A program made the position numbers and the translations under genes. A stretch of DNA of 64,000 nucleotides from Bemisia tabaci (taxonomy: Eukaryota > Arthropoda > Insecta > Hemiptera > Aleyrodidae): the NCBI RefSeq assembly GCF_918797505.1, contig NC_092793.1, positions 74,211,912 through 74,275,911 of the forward strand. Reading direction: 5' to 3'. Of the stretch, positions 47,129 to 59,187 are shown piece after piece (position 1 is the stretch's first letter; the number at the start of each line of letters is the position of its first letter). Under the pieces are notes generated by a model. That model was not told the DNA's origin, did not search any database, and saw only the letters and a program-made list of their open reading frames with translations.

Positions 47129-47340
47129 CAGTAAAATCGTACGAAGATCACCTGCGCGTCACAAGAGTAAAAAATTGGCCTCCGGCCAATTTATGCGCGG
47201 CGCTTCGCGCCGCGTACCGGCGCTACGCGCCGGCATTTGGGGGGCTTCGCCCCCCCATCCGCTTAGCGGATTGGTGCGGGGACCGCACGGGACTTTCTCG
47301 CTCGAGCCGGCGCTTCGCGCCGGCATAGACACTTTTACTG
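47129..47340. repeat. Array of seven GC-rich perfect hairpins
   Basis: Seven consecutive perfect stem-loops, each with a 6-9 bp stem and a 3-nt loop, lie at 47172-47192, 47196-47214, 47217-47233, 47239-47255, 47257-47271, 47274-47288 and 47306-47324. The loops are TCC, TTC, TAC, TTC, TTA, GGA and TTC. Stem sequences differ, except that units 3 and 7 share CCGGCGC/GCGCCGG. A weak eighth stem, CTCG-CT-CGAG, lies at 47297-47306. The block is extremely GC-rich inside AT-rich DNA. CAGTAAAA (47129-47136) and TTTTACTG (47333-47340) form an 8-bp inverted pair around it. The 91-codon frame across it is not regarded as a gene. Confidence 0.92.
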
Positions 47341-47344
47341 GAAT

Positions 47345-48344
47345 ATTTAGAAAAATACTGCCAATTTTACAAAATCATAAAGTTTGATTGGAATTTTGAT
47401 CACAGGATAATAGTTATGAAATTTTTATTCAAACCACTGAACTTTATTGTAAATGTCTTCGCGATATGTGATGAATTCATATATTCGGACTCGACTTGTT
47501 CATTTTATGAGGCATCTTCAATTAAATATGTAATTGATTAACAAAGTCTCCTGTCAAAGATGGCGATCCGTAAAAATCTTAGCTTTTCTACGATTCATTA
47601 GGATCCATTAGATTCATTGACATCATACTTCAGATACGATTTTATATTATAATCTCTCCTTAAGCACGGTCAAAAGCCATCAAATATCTACTTGAATGGG
47701 TAGAATGACTATTCGATGTTCAAATAGTCTTAAAACTAAACGGTTTTCGCTTAGCATCTCCCAAATTTTAAATTTGGCGGGCGAATCTACCTGCTGGAAG
47801 GTTCACCACACGCCCGCCAGGAGCGCCATCTCCTTACTGCGTATCCCTGTAATTCAGAGCGAAAACAATAGAGAGCGCTGAGAGCGCCATCTCCTCGCTG
47901 CTGTCAACAAACCTCGGTTTCTAACAATTTATAACCTCCTTTATTAAGTAACAAGCATTAAATCAGTCATATTTGTGCCGTATTATTATATTATATTTGT
48001 GCTTAGTACCTCGTAAAAAGGAACCGCGAAAGATGGAATCTGCCGGGATTCTAAATTCATTAACAACAAACATATTAGTTTTTAATAAAGATCTAAGTGT
48101 CAGTTCTTGGCGTTAGCTTGATGATTCATAGTACCTTTGATATATTGTGAGTACCTAATTAGTTGTCTAATTTTGCTTGGTGTATACCTACGGAGTAATT
48201 TTGGAAATAGTATATGATGCATTATATAATGCATTTGAATTCCTGGGTTTCACCTGACTCAAAGCGTTCGCTGCTGTTATCTAGAAGCGTTCCGACTCAC
48301 TTATCAGAGAATTGAGCGTTTCCTATCGGTCCCTCTGCAATTAT
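47345..48344. other. Unassigned stretch with a short direct repeat
   Basis: No gene is recognised. GAGCGCCATCTCCT occurs twice, near 47820 and 47883, each followed within a few bases by CGCTGC or ACTGC. Confidence 0.5.
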
Positions 48345-49145
48345 GAGATTAGTCCAAGAATCCTTTAGGAACTTAAATTAATGACTCAGATGGTGCTTTT
48401 GAGCCAACTTTCAAAGAATTAAAGGCATTTTTTCAAAATCTACAGTCCATGAGCTCTCCGTGTGACCGAAGTGCTCTCCTCGCTATATGACGCGTAACCC
48501 TTCAATTTTTAGTTTAGTCCAAAGACCTCATAGGAACTTACATTATTGAACCAGGTGGTGCTCTTATGCCAACTTTCGAAGAAATGAAAGGCATTTTTTT
48601 TCAAATTTACAGTCTTTGAAAATGAGTTGTTTGTGTGATGTCGCGGAGCAAAGTGCCCTACTTTTGGGCCTCGTAATCCCTTGAATTTTGAGTTTATTCC
48701 AAAGATCTTTTAGGAACTTAAATTAATGACCCAGGCAATGTGCTTGATGCCCACTTTTAAAGAATTAAAGGCATTTTTCAAAATTTACAGTCCCTCAAAA
48801 TGAGCTTTCCGTGTGATTTTGCTGAAAATGGACCTTTAACCCAATTTGACCCTAGCCCCCCCCAAATTTTAGCGTACCTCAAAATCGTTGGACGTGCATA
48901 AGGAGACCATAGATATGGTGTCCTGTGCCAATTTTGAATGAAATCGAACAGATAGATTCTGAGATATCGCTGTACACAGATTTGGGGGACGCCACACGGA
49001 CGGACACACATTTTTTCAAGTATGGTTATTTTTACTCCTGGGACCTTAAAACGTCTAGAAATGATGAAATTTCAACTTTTTTTTTTTTTTTTTTTTGGAG
49101 GATGACAATACTTCCTCTCTACCCTATGGGAGCGAGAAAGTAAAA
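48345..49145 (+). mobile_element. Non-LTR retrotransposon-like 3' tail with internal repeats
   Basis: Three to four diverged units start near 48349, 48513, 48692 and about 48870. They contain TCCAAAGA, TAGGAACTTA, TGCCAACTTT, AAAGGCATTTTT and ACAGTC, with a period of about 164-179 bp. They lead into TGAGATATCGCTGTACAC, a GGACGGACACAC segment, a 20-nt T-run at 49077-49096 and a terminal hairpin TACTTCCTCTC/GAGAAAGTA. Tails of this style are known in arthropod non-LTR elements of the RTE or related clades. No reverse transcriptase is present, so this is inference. Confidence 0.5.
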
Positions 49146-51098
49146 ATCCACTCCTGCGGCCGAATTTTGTCGACTCCTTCGCACGGAGATGCAATATCCA
49201 TCGATGAGGGACCGACAAAATTCGGCCCCAGATCGCATAGTTGGCGAAAAACGCGTGATACGGACTGTACGAACAATACATTTCAGACTATTTCAACAAT
49301 ATCATCATGATTTTTATGAAATTTCACAAGCGTAAAAGTCTACTCATGTACCTATCTGCATGTCTTGTAAGCAATTAATTTATTGCTTCCGCATTTAATT
49401 CACGGGATAAAAAGTATTTTCATCCGAATGGTTCTGGGAAAAAAAAAACTCGAATACAATTCCGATTTTTTGGCGGCATTTTGGTTTGATTGTATTCCAT
49501 CAGATTATCGCGAAAATCTGCCTCTCCAAAGACAAGTAGGTACTCACACTCTTGAATGAATGTTATTTGACGGAGTCAGAAGCTTAAACCTCTGCTCCGA
49601 AGAGTCGACAGGCTACGGGCTACACCCGACCCGTGTCAAAGGTAAATAACACCGTCATTAGATCAACAATTTGACAAAATGTCCCGTGTTCGCTCATAAA
49701 TTAACCGATATTTATGTTATTTTAGGATAATGAAATGTTTTCCCGCGCGGATGCTCCGCTCCAATAAAATCACTTCAGCGTCGCTCCTCTTGGGGATCCC
49801 TGTTGATAAGTCGCACGAAAAACCTAACATATCCCGATCGAAATGTTCAACTCCTCGGTCTGATTCGTCAACTCTTCTTGCATTCCGAGATCGTGGGACG
49901 GACATGAACGGAAACACTCGTGGAACACGCACCCAAGTTCATCGGCGTTGACAAATTTCTCGAGAAAACGCGCATTTGCCACCCCCGCGCGGTACGAAAT
50001 AGGATATGTTACGATTTGGCGGCGGCGCTCAACCTATTTTGAATTTAAACTATCTTGCCGATTACCTGGTATTCTAAAGAGCTGCTATCTAAATCAGGTC
50101 CGATATGATCGCAAGGAAGGGCTAACTGACTGAACCCACGTTCTGAGTGTTTTGATCCCTTGTTTTATTTTAAGGGTTCATTTCCGACTAAATCCATTCC
50201 AATCGATGGTTTTATCTGAGCTCGCCTGATTTTAATAAAAATTCAAATCCGGATGTTGTTGACGGGAGTAAAAAGAATCAGAGTTTGGAAATGAAACTGA
50301 ATGCCCTTACGTCGAAAATATTGATGGAGGGATAGGAATTCAAAACTCGGTGTAAGCGCCATCTAGTGTTGCTGAGACTGTGCATGATGTTTGCATTTAG
50401 AGAGGTAGTCGTTTTTGCCGGTCAGTTTCCTGCTATCTACAAATATATGACTCATTAATTCAAACCACCCGTGATAATTCATATTTTTTGGCGCGTATAC
50501 GTAGTATACCGCCTTTGCGATCGTTTCGAACCCTGCTCGATACAATAACCGAGTCCCTTAGTTCCTTACCGAAAAGTGACTACCGCGAACTTCTGAGATT
50601 TTCCAAAGCGTGTGAAAAGTTTATTTATCCATCAATAATTATGATTTAAAGTTGTTTCTCATTCTGGGGCTCATTAGTTTATGTGCAGTGAATACCAAGA
50701 GTCTACGTTACTTGGTTTTTTCAAAAAAAGCCTAAGAATGCGACGCGCTGATTTAAAATATGCATATATAAGCAGAATCAAGCGAATTGATTCGAGGATG
50801 GCTGAGCAGGTCGGCACTCTCGAAATGAGAATTTAACTCCTCCGTTTTGTTCAAAACGTTGCTTTGACAGATCTGTAACCTCGGTTATACTTTTCAAAAG
50901 TTGGTACCCGTGCTCTGATAGTGCTGTTCATCTGACAACAATGTCAGTGTCAGCTGATAATAATATTTTTATCATATGAGGTTAATAAAAAGTTTTCAGT
51001 CAGTCTTTGACATCCTGAATAATTGTCTTGGTATTTATTTACTAATTTTGCAGAATTATATTTTATTTCTTATTAAAACTAAGAAATACAGTGCAATC
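49146..51098. other. Unassigned stretch
   Basis: No gene is recognised. Both strands are open for about 70 codons at 49717-49951, which is not convincing as coding. Confidence 0.45.
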
Positions 51099-51209
51099 TG
51101 TGTAAGTGCAATCTGTGATGAGCCTCGAGACTCATTAGACCATTAGCTAAACGTGGCTCATACAGGAATCCACTTACCCCTCTCTTCCCCACGCTCCTGA
51201 TCACTGCGT
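51099..51209. mobile_element. Diverged F4-type foldback
   Basis: GTAAGTGCAATCTGTGATGA then GCCTCGAGACTC, with GTGGCTCATACAGGAATCC and ACTTACCCCTCTCTTC to the right, follows the order of the F4 element at 15196. The CTGCCGTG termini are not preserved. Confidence 0.55.
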
Positions 51210-53693
51210 CGGCGTCTCGACGAACAATAGCTAATGACGGTCGCCAAGCGAGGCCGGGATCCTCAGCCCCTCGCCCAATTACTTACGCTTCATTAACCAT
51301 TTCACCGTCACGCTAGGATTCGTCCAATTTTCAAAAAAAATTGTTTCGCGAGTTTTTAGCAATTTTTTCCTTCCTCTCCGTTAAAACACGAGTTAAAAGA
51401 GGTCTCGTTCATAAAAATCGGCCAAATAGAAGAGAAGTTACAGTATTCGAAATCCGAAGAAATCAACAAAACTTCTCCAAACAAAAAATAAAATGAAGGG
51501 GGGGGGGGAATGTATAAATTACAATTTAATATGATTGACCTCAGAATGTGACAAGCAATTCAATTATAAAAAGGAGAAAAAATTGAGTGAAATTACAAAA
51601 AATTAGCCTCTTGCAAGGGGCTTCCTTGTATGAGTTTTGACCTGAAGACAAGTAAATCCCGTTATATTATTAAAACGAAATTGACTCCATAGTTTAATGC
51701 CTTAGTTTCTTGAATACGATTATTTTAAGCTCTCGAAAATTTATACCAGCAATTTTACCCATGGGGTGATTTCCTGAGAGCTGATAATATCACGAATTTC
51801 TCATAGAGCCCTTCAAAAATGGCTTGCTTTTTGGGCAGCCGATTCGGCCATCAAACCGGGGTTTAAATGGAAGCTGATAATAACACAAAGCTCTGAGAAA
51901 AATTTTGAGATAAGTATAGGAACGGTTTGTAAATTACGAGGAGAGGCGGGCATTCTGTTCAGCATATCGATACATAAGTATTTTCACACGTAGAATTTAA
52001 TTTTCACGTCAGGGAGTCGACATATTTTGATTTTTTCGATTTTATACGGAAAATGTATGGTTTTTCGGGATTGAAATTACTTACAATTGTTTCATGAAAA
52101 ATGAATGCACCCAAAATGACTATAGCATTTTGACTTTCACATACGTGCACTCACTAAATCGATTGGTAAATTCAAAGAGTGGGTACATCGACCTGGTATA
52201 TCAAGTTTCTGCAATTTTTTACGGCAAATCGGTAGATTTTCGGGATGTGGATTGCTTACTTTCAATTCATGAATGAATAAAGCATGGACATGGTTGAGCT
52301 TCTTTGCATGAAAAGACGTTTAAAATAACAAAATCAAGACATATTTAATACAATTGCATTTATATCGAGTCAATTTCTTTTCAATAATATAACGGGATTT
52401 ATAATACCGGTGATTTGGGTATTTTAGCCCCAAAATACCTTTAAATCGACTTTATCTTCTAGGAATTCGACAGAATTTTTCCTTTCTTCGCTTAAATTTT
52501 TCCGTAGCACTTTTCTTCAAGAATCTGATAAGATTTTGCTTGAGGCGGATCAAAAAACTTAAATTTGTTCGAATAGCTTTCTAGATTCACAATACACGGT
52601 CTCGTCAAGGTGCGTCGTTGACCTTGCAGTGTTGGATCGTGAATTCTCTTGTTGTGCTGCTTGCCTTTTTTGAAATCTCTGTAAATGAAAACTAAAGGGG
52701 TTGATATGTGCGAGTTAATGACGCGCCTTATCAACACATTGTGTTGGAGTTCACTGCTTGTTTACTTAACCGTTCCTATTGATTTTCACCAAAAGACGCT
52801 CTCCAAAGTACATTCAATTTGCAATTCATTTTACAAAGAATTAGAAAATAGGACAATTGAAAGTTGTGTTTCGGTTTTATTTCGATCGTTTAGAGATATT
52901 ACACTCACACGACCACATGCAGTGTAGTTGACAATAACAAAGCACTCCAATATGCGGAGGACACATTTTAAAGAAGGAGGGGACTTTTTCCTCTTTTAAA
53001 ACCCGACTATTTTTTTAATTGGAGCTTATAACAGCAGAAAAGCTTTAAAATCATTCCCTTAAGCGTTAAATCATTTACTGATAGAGGAGATGTGTCCATT
53101 ACTCTCGAAGGTGCACACGGCATAAAAATGTAGCATCAGATTGCAGCTGCTAAAAATCAAGACTTAATTAATTTCCTATCACCTCCCTTTTAGAGATCTT
53201 AGAAAAGAAGTAGATTAACCAAGCGATTATCCAGAACCAAAAAAGAAATCCCGCGCATTTCCTTGGATAAACACGAAACGCAGTGAACAATCGATGGCCA
53301 CTTCGATAAATCGATATTTTTTTAGATATATGCTCTGTTTGGCATTCGCGAAGTATCGAACACGACTTATTGAGTTGCGATATATTGGGACGAGTGAAGC
53401 CTGAAGAATCCCGATAACGAGGTGCGTTAAGAGGTGCGTTTTGCACCCTCTCGCCTGGGGATCAGTTAAACCCACAACCCGCTGGGAACCTACCCATTCA
53501 TCTTCCAAGGCACCCAGAATCCAAATTAAAGGCTCCAGCAGCACCACAGCCGCCAACCTTGGCCAACAATACTCGAATTCTGTTAAAAGATCGGCACTAT
53601 CATGATAATTCACCAAACAATAAGTTTCATTCTAATATACTGGAAAAAGATGAAGATAATACACAAAGATAGCCCGAATAATTTAACCAGAAA
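51210..53693. other. Unassigned stretch with one 129-codon minus-strand frame
   Basis: No repeat family is recognised, apart from an 11-nt G-run near 51498. A minus-strand frame at 53227-53616 has a hydrophobic, fairly ordinary residue mix, but a second frame on the same strand overlaps it and no domain or splice pattern is evident, so no gene is called. Confidence 0.4.
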
Positions 53694-53806
53694 AAACACA
53701 AAGCAGTGGGTAAACAGGGCTAAAAAATTAGCAAATTAAAATTTTAAATTAAATTAAATTAAAATTTTTAGCATTGTTTACCCATTTTTTTGTGTTATTT
53801 CTGGTA
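53694..53806. mobile_element. Foldback element, ACCAGAAA arms
   Basis: TAACCAGAAAAAACACAAAG and GTGGGTAAACAGGGCTAAA on the left pair with TTTTAGCATTGTTTACCCA and TGTGTTATTTCTGGTA on the right. An AT-rich loop (AAATTAAATT repeats) separates them. ATACTGGAAAAAG and ATACTGAAAAAG lie on the two outer sides (about 53637 and 53806). Confidence 0.78.
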
Positions 53807-53822
53807 TACTGAAAAAGTAATT

Positions 53823-53975
53823 CTGTTCACAGGGCTCCTGCACGTTTTTTGTTACAACTATAGAAGTTTCCGTTATGAAGGCAGAATACTCTGTGCTCAC
53901 AACCGAAGTTCTGTTATCGCAACAAACAATTTACGTTAGTTTAACAAAAAAACTGCAGAAGCCCTGTGAACAGAG
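53823..53975. mobile_element. Foldback element, CTGTTCACAGGGCT ends
   Basis: CTGTTCACAGGGCTCCTGCA followed by a T-run and GTTA pairs with TAACAAAAAAACTGCAGAAG then CCCTGTGAACAG. A second inner pair, AGTTTCCGTT and AACCGAAGTTCTG-like, is weaker. It starts only about 16 bp after the previous foldback ends. Confidence 0.82.
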
Positions 53976-56280
53976 GGCTCTGTCATCAGCATCGACTATT
54001 CCTTACGTGTATTTTACAAAACACGACTTTTAGTATACAATTAAAGTATATTATTCAGCAATTTTAGGAAACGGTCGGTGCGTTCCCAGTTATGACTACC
54101 GGTTGCTGAAATGTAAAAATAAGAAAGAAAATATTGAAAAATTTCCACTACTATTGTAAATGAGGGATAGGAAGTTGCAAGCATAAAAGTGAGCAAAAAC
54201 TAAATCTCATTTTTCACTCCAAATTTGAGTATAAAGCCCCATGTTGTCATTCACTTTTCCGTGTATTTTATACATTTACCTTAGCATTGTGGAAAATCAG
54301 AAACTGTCATAAAATGTTTCATTTACGTTGCCCATCATTCAATTTTTTCCTTCCCTCCACCAGAGAGGGGAAAACTCCCGTTTTCTTTTTCTTGAGTAAG
54401 TAGTCTTGGTAGTAATAATCTTACTTGAGTAAGTCACAACGCTAATTTATTAGAATTTTTTTTTCACAGCAGGTATAACTTTTCGACAAGAACAGAAAGA
54501 ATCGTTTGTAGAAAAACGATGATACAACAAAACGAATAGGTTACATGCATTCATAGAGCTGCAAGGTTAAAACTTACTAAAATTGCCCCGACATACGTAT
54601 GGAGGCAAAAGGTGACAGGCGGAGAGTGAGTATCAAATAATTGTCCTGCATAATGAAATCCGATGCAACAAAAACGTCGATCGAATTATGAAAATTAACT
54701 GCCATTATCTGTCCGAAAGGGATATCCAATTATAATAATTAGGGTACTAAAAATTCTCCCGGAGCTATTGAATTACGACTGAGATGAATTTAAAATACTT
54801 TTTTATTCATAAAAGGTACAGCAAGGTTGATAGACTGTGTAGAATTATGACAATGTGGCATCCCTGGTGTAATACCAGCCCCGAGAGGCGAAGACCCTTC
54901 CGTGACACCGGGCTACGATAAAAATTTAGGGGTTAGAATTATGTAGTTGCGATGTCGTAGCCAGATAGCGCGACCGCGCAGCAGGTGGACAGCGAAAAGT
55001 CTTAAACAAAGAGGGATGGTGTTAAGATGGATGTTAAAGTTGAAACGAGGTGGAGATAAACTGAGGAACACCTACTGACTCGTTCTTGTGGCGTACCGCG
55101 CCACGGTGAACCCTTGTTACCAAATTGAACACCTCCGAATTTTCATTTTGTTTCGTGAGTTGTTTGAAGTTTAGTGAAAATACCACCGAAATTGCGTCCC
55201 TTTTCCCGGGAAACAGAAAAATTCATCGAAATCTATTTCAAATGTAAAGTTTGATGAGTATGTAAGATTTGTTGATGCTGAACTGTAGTTTTGGCGACGC
55301 AGAGATGCCCAATTTCAATTAGTTTCATATTTAGGCACATTTTTTAGTACGAAAAATATATAACGTATAATGCTAAATCACCAAATCCAGCTTCGAGCTC
55401 GATAAAAGGTATAACGGAGTATTTTTACATGATACCCGTTAATTTTAGCTACATGTCGATGAAATCCCCATAGGCTGCCAAAAATATACAAAAATTTCCC
55501 ACTGTAGGGAAGATATTTCGATAGAAACCGGAGAAAAGTATAAGTACACATTGAGGAGAAAAAATGTTTACAAGATTTTTAGCTATGAAAAAGATCCATT
55601 GCAATAAAAAGAGAAGAGGGGGAAAACTAATGCTCGTGGACTTGAAATGATGATGAATCGGTGACGCATTGCTTTTGCTAACTTAAGTGCGCATGAGCTA
55701 TTATTCCCAAAAAACTTTCCGCATTTTGAGACGTTAATTACTTTGGAGAAAAAAACGTATCAAAATATTACAAAGAGAGGGAAAAGATGACCTCCATTAC
55801 TGTTAATTATACCTACAGAGAAAAAGGTACTATAATATCGGTAAAAATTCCACACTGGGAACTTCTTTTTTTTCAGCATCCTATTTTTCTCATCTTCATT
55901 TTGTGCTGAAAAATGTATCCTCGTGTCTTTTCCTAAAGGTCTTTTCCTTTATTTTCTGACCAACATAACTTTCCTTTCAACGAAATCGTACCAAAGTTTT
56001 ACCAAGGATTGAGTTCTGCTCATCATTCAAACTGCAACGGAAACACAATTGTACCCAAAGAGAATCAAATCGCTCGCAAAAGTGTCAAAACATAATGTAA
56101 TCATTACAGGTAGGTAAAAAAAATAAGGCACCACTGTGCCTTGATCATCAATGCCCCGACCCAGCGTCCTCTCAGAACTTGAAACAATTACATCTGGGCT
56201 AAAATAAATCCAACCGCCCGCTTAATAAACAAGACAACTCTCGAGTTATTGTAATATTTAAGGAAAAAAGCGTCCAACTC
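53976..56280. other. Unassigned stretch with a GC-rich patch at 54860-55110
   Basis: Mostly AT-rich with no open frame. The patch at 54860-55110 is distinctly richer in GC and contains GGTGTAATACCAG and GACACCGGGCTACG, with CGTAGCC downstream that pairs with GGCTACG. It is not recognised. A decayed retroelement end is one possibility. Confidence 0.4.
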
Positions 56281-56610
56281 TTATTCATAATCTAGTACCC
56301 GCGTCCCCCTCCCCTTTATGAGTCCCCTCCTCCACCCATCTTCCTCCCCGCCATCACCCCTTCCTTTGAGCTTTGAGTTTGCTCCAAACTTGAGTCGAAG
56401 CCCGCCTGGGCGCTGATTTATGCCTATTAAATATAGCCCTCCACCCCATGGGGGTTGCGACCCGTCAAAGGGAAGGGGGGAGGGGGCCGAAACTTTGAAA
56501 CTAATAACCCCTGGACCTAAATCAACATTTCTCACCTCGCTACCACCTAGCGTGCGCCGAGCGGGTTTCGTTCGACGTGTTGCCTGTTTCAAGGGAAAAA
56601 TTTAAAAATT
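56281..56610. other. Purine/pyrimidine-skewed patch with G-runs
   Basis: A C/T-rich segment (56300-56360) is followed by G-runs at about 56462-56489 that could form a quadruplex. Open frames on both strands (61 and 103 codons) result from low stop density and are not called as genes. Confidence 0.45.
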
Positions 56611-59140
56611 TCCATGGAAAATTTGTGTTTTTTACGGTGATCTGGCAAAGGCAGGCGACCCCAACTGATTTTGAGTAGTTTACGTGGCTGAAAGTCATTA
56701 CTGAAGCGCGCTCAGTTTTCCGAGTTTACTTTTTTGTGGTTCATGAATGTTACCAACCTGCTGTTACCTATTGACTGATCTATTGGAGGCTTTGTGGTGG
56801 ACCACGCATGGTGTAACTTTGATCTTAGTGGGTTCAGGAAGTTATTGCCGAGGAAAAATTTCTTTCTTTTTTTGTGCGTTTAGTTACTGGTTTAACTTTC
56901 ATATGATGTGTCACCTGATTGGCTTCCTTCAGATCAAAGTTGAAAATGCATACAGCAATAAGATGACATTTGTGTACAGTTAAAATATAATGTATTGAAG
57001 TGAAATGAATAATTTTTCTTATTAATCAATCAATATATTGCATCAAATTTTGTTTAAAAAAATCAAAAGCACTGCAATTCTGCTAGGACTATTTGATATC
57101 TAGAATTTTACCAGAGAAACCGGAAATTTTCAACTGTTTCGATCAATACACGAAGCAATTTATTATGAAAATCATCGAATAAGTTTCATACATTGGTGAT
57201 TATTTTATCGTAAAACACGAACTTTTAAAATTCCTAGTAACTCTAAAAAAGAGGTGCCACTTCACACCCCCATCCAGGGCACGTTTCGATTCAACAAAAA
57301 ATGAATAATAATCGACTTCTATCCTCCATCTCATCAGGCCTGTAGTAAAAATTTTCACCGGTTTTTTAGTGCTCTATATTAAAATTTTCAATCTTGCCGC
57401 TCATAAAACGCATACATATCGGAACGAGAGCAAACTAACGGGTCGAATAGAGTTGTACATCCACCCATGTGATTTCAATAAACCTCAATATTTCAATCAC
57501 CCACTAATGACTCCATATTGTGCGGAGGTTTTACGACCTAGACAGAGTGACATTCCATATGCCGACTGTCAATCCTTTCTTCAAAGGTTTTATTGTCCGC
57601 CGGACCGAATGTAGACAAGGTTGTGCAATTCCGTCGCGATCTTTTATGACTCAAAATCCGCACTCGATTTCCGAGAATCGGCGATGATCGAACGGGAGGA
57701 AGAGAAAGGTCCCGCCATCCGTGTCAACTTCCATCGCGAAATTCCGCGTTTTTCCCTCAAATCGAGGCTGAGTGAGTGAGTGAGGCATCTCGACCGCATG
57801 AGTCACTCCGGTTGTGGATAACGAGGCGAGAGACGGGATGCCTTCGATTCTGGTTTTATAGCCTCTGTGCCAAGAGGATTCTCTAATATTTTCAATCGAT
57901 AAAGGTTCAATTATTATTCTAAGACAAGCGGGAAAGCTCTAATACGTTGGTATTAGAGAAGCGCTCAGCATTGAGGGTCTGCCTGAAGTGAAGAAATATT
58001 CAACTTTTAAACCAATATATATTTACTTTATTTCAGAATTTTTATTAAAAACTAAATTACAGAAACTAAATTAAAGCTTTCTTAAATAGAATTTTTTTTT
58101 TTCTTAAAATTTGAAAATTCAAATCTATAAGTTTTCGCGCTTTTTTCGAAGAATGCCGTGGTTGGAGCTTCCTATAGTCATACTACTCGACATCAGCTGA
58201 TAGCAAACAAAGGTTACCAAGGAAACCGTAAACGCGTAACAACTACCTACCGTCGCCAGAGCCAAAGACAAATAAGTCAAAGACACATAACCTAGATGTA
58301 AGCGAATTCTACTAAGGTCTCCGAATAAAGTTATCACCGGTGGAAAAGTTTTCGGAAATCAGAACGCGCATCTTGAACTTTCGAAAGTAATTATAGAATA
58401 ACTATAAACCGCATAGCGAAGAGAGTTTTAGGAGTGTTATTTATTTCTCACGCTAATTTGCATTTAATCGTATTCACAGAGCTATTATGAGGTAATCAAA
58501 AAATAAATTTTCCTAAATGACGTTCCGTGCATCGATGAGTTGGTGCGCCATTTGACCGCTTGAGCGCCCTACTATACTAGAGCTCTAGTGGCAAATCGAA
58601 ATCAAAAAGCGCCGCCTATCGGCTGAGCGCTTAAAATGGGAGAAGATCAGGCACATTGCCGTTTTTCGCATGCCACGGGAAAAGAAGTTCGGTGTATAAT
58701 ATCGTCGTCTTCCCGCTGAAGGATCATACATCCATTCCTAACTTGGACTTTAATCGGAATCCGCCTAAGTGCATTTTACTTTGCCTACTTGGAACACACA
58801 CATTCTGTAATTAGGAACTACAATTTCAAGTTCATCCACAGAAGCACTTACTTGCATAGGGAGAGGTATGAGTGTAACACATAATATGCATGCTGTTTCT
58901 AAAATGACCCGGAAATTTTAGAAAATGAAGTTAAGCTGTCTCTCTTATTTTATTTTTTGAACAAAGTCAACTACCTAACATGCCTACAAATTTTTTTGTA
59001 AGTATGCCCTTAATTATCTCTACCATGACAGATTCCTGTGGAGAATAGGCGTCGCAGAGCGCCTTAGCGCGCCGTAAAAGCGGCTCATACATACATACAT
59101 GCCCTTAATTATGAAGAATGTTCTGGAAAATCTCAAAAGT

Positions 59141-59141
<1 letters not shown>
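56611..59141. other. Unassigned stretch
   Basis: About 2.5 kb without a recognised gene or repeat family. The only small features are a GAGTGAGTGAGTGAGG tract near 57770 and an ACATACATACAT tract near 59090. Confidence 0.5.

Positions 59142-59184
<43 letters not shown>
59142..59184. repeat. Poly(A) run, 43 nt
   Basis: An uninterrupted A-run. The preceding sequence shows no recognisable retroposon. Confidence 0.9.

Positions 59185-59187
<3 letters not shown>

Noticed and set aside
47112..47387. 91-codon frame over the hairpin array
   Set aside because: The repeated PALRAGI-type peptide is a by-product of the repeated GC-rich stems, and the DNA signal is hairpin symmetry rather than codon structure.
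54860..54960. Possible LTR fragment (TGTCACGG ... TTACACCA on the minus strand)
   Set aside because: Only about 40 bp, no second copy, no primer-binding site and no adjacent coding sequence.
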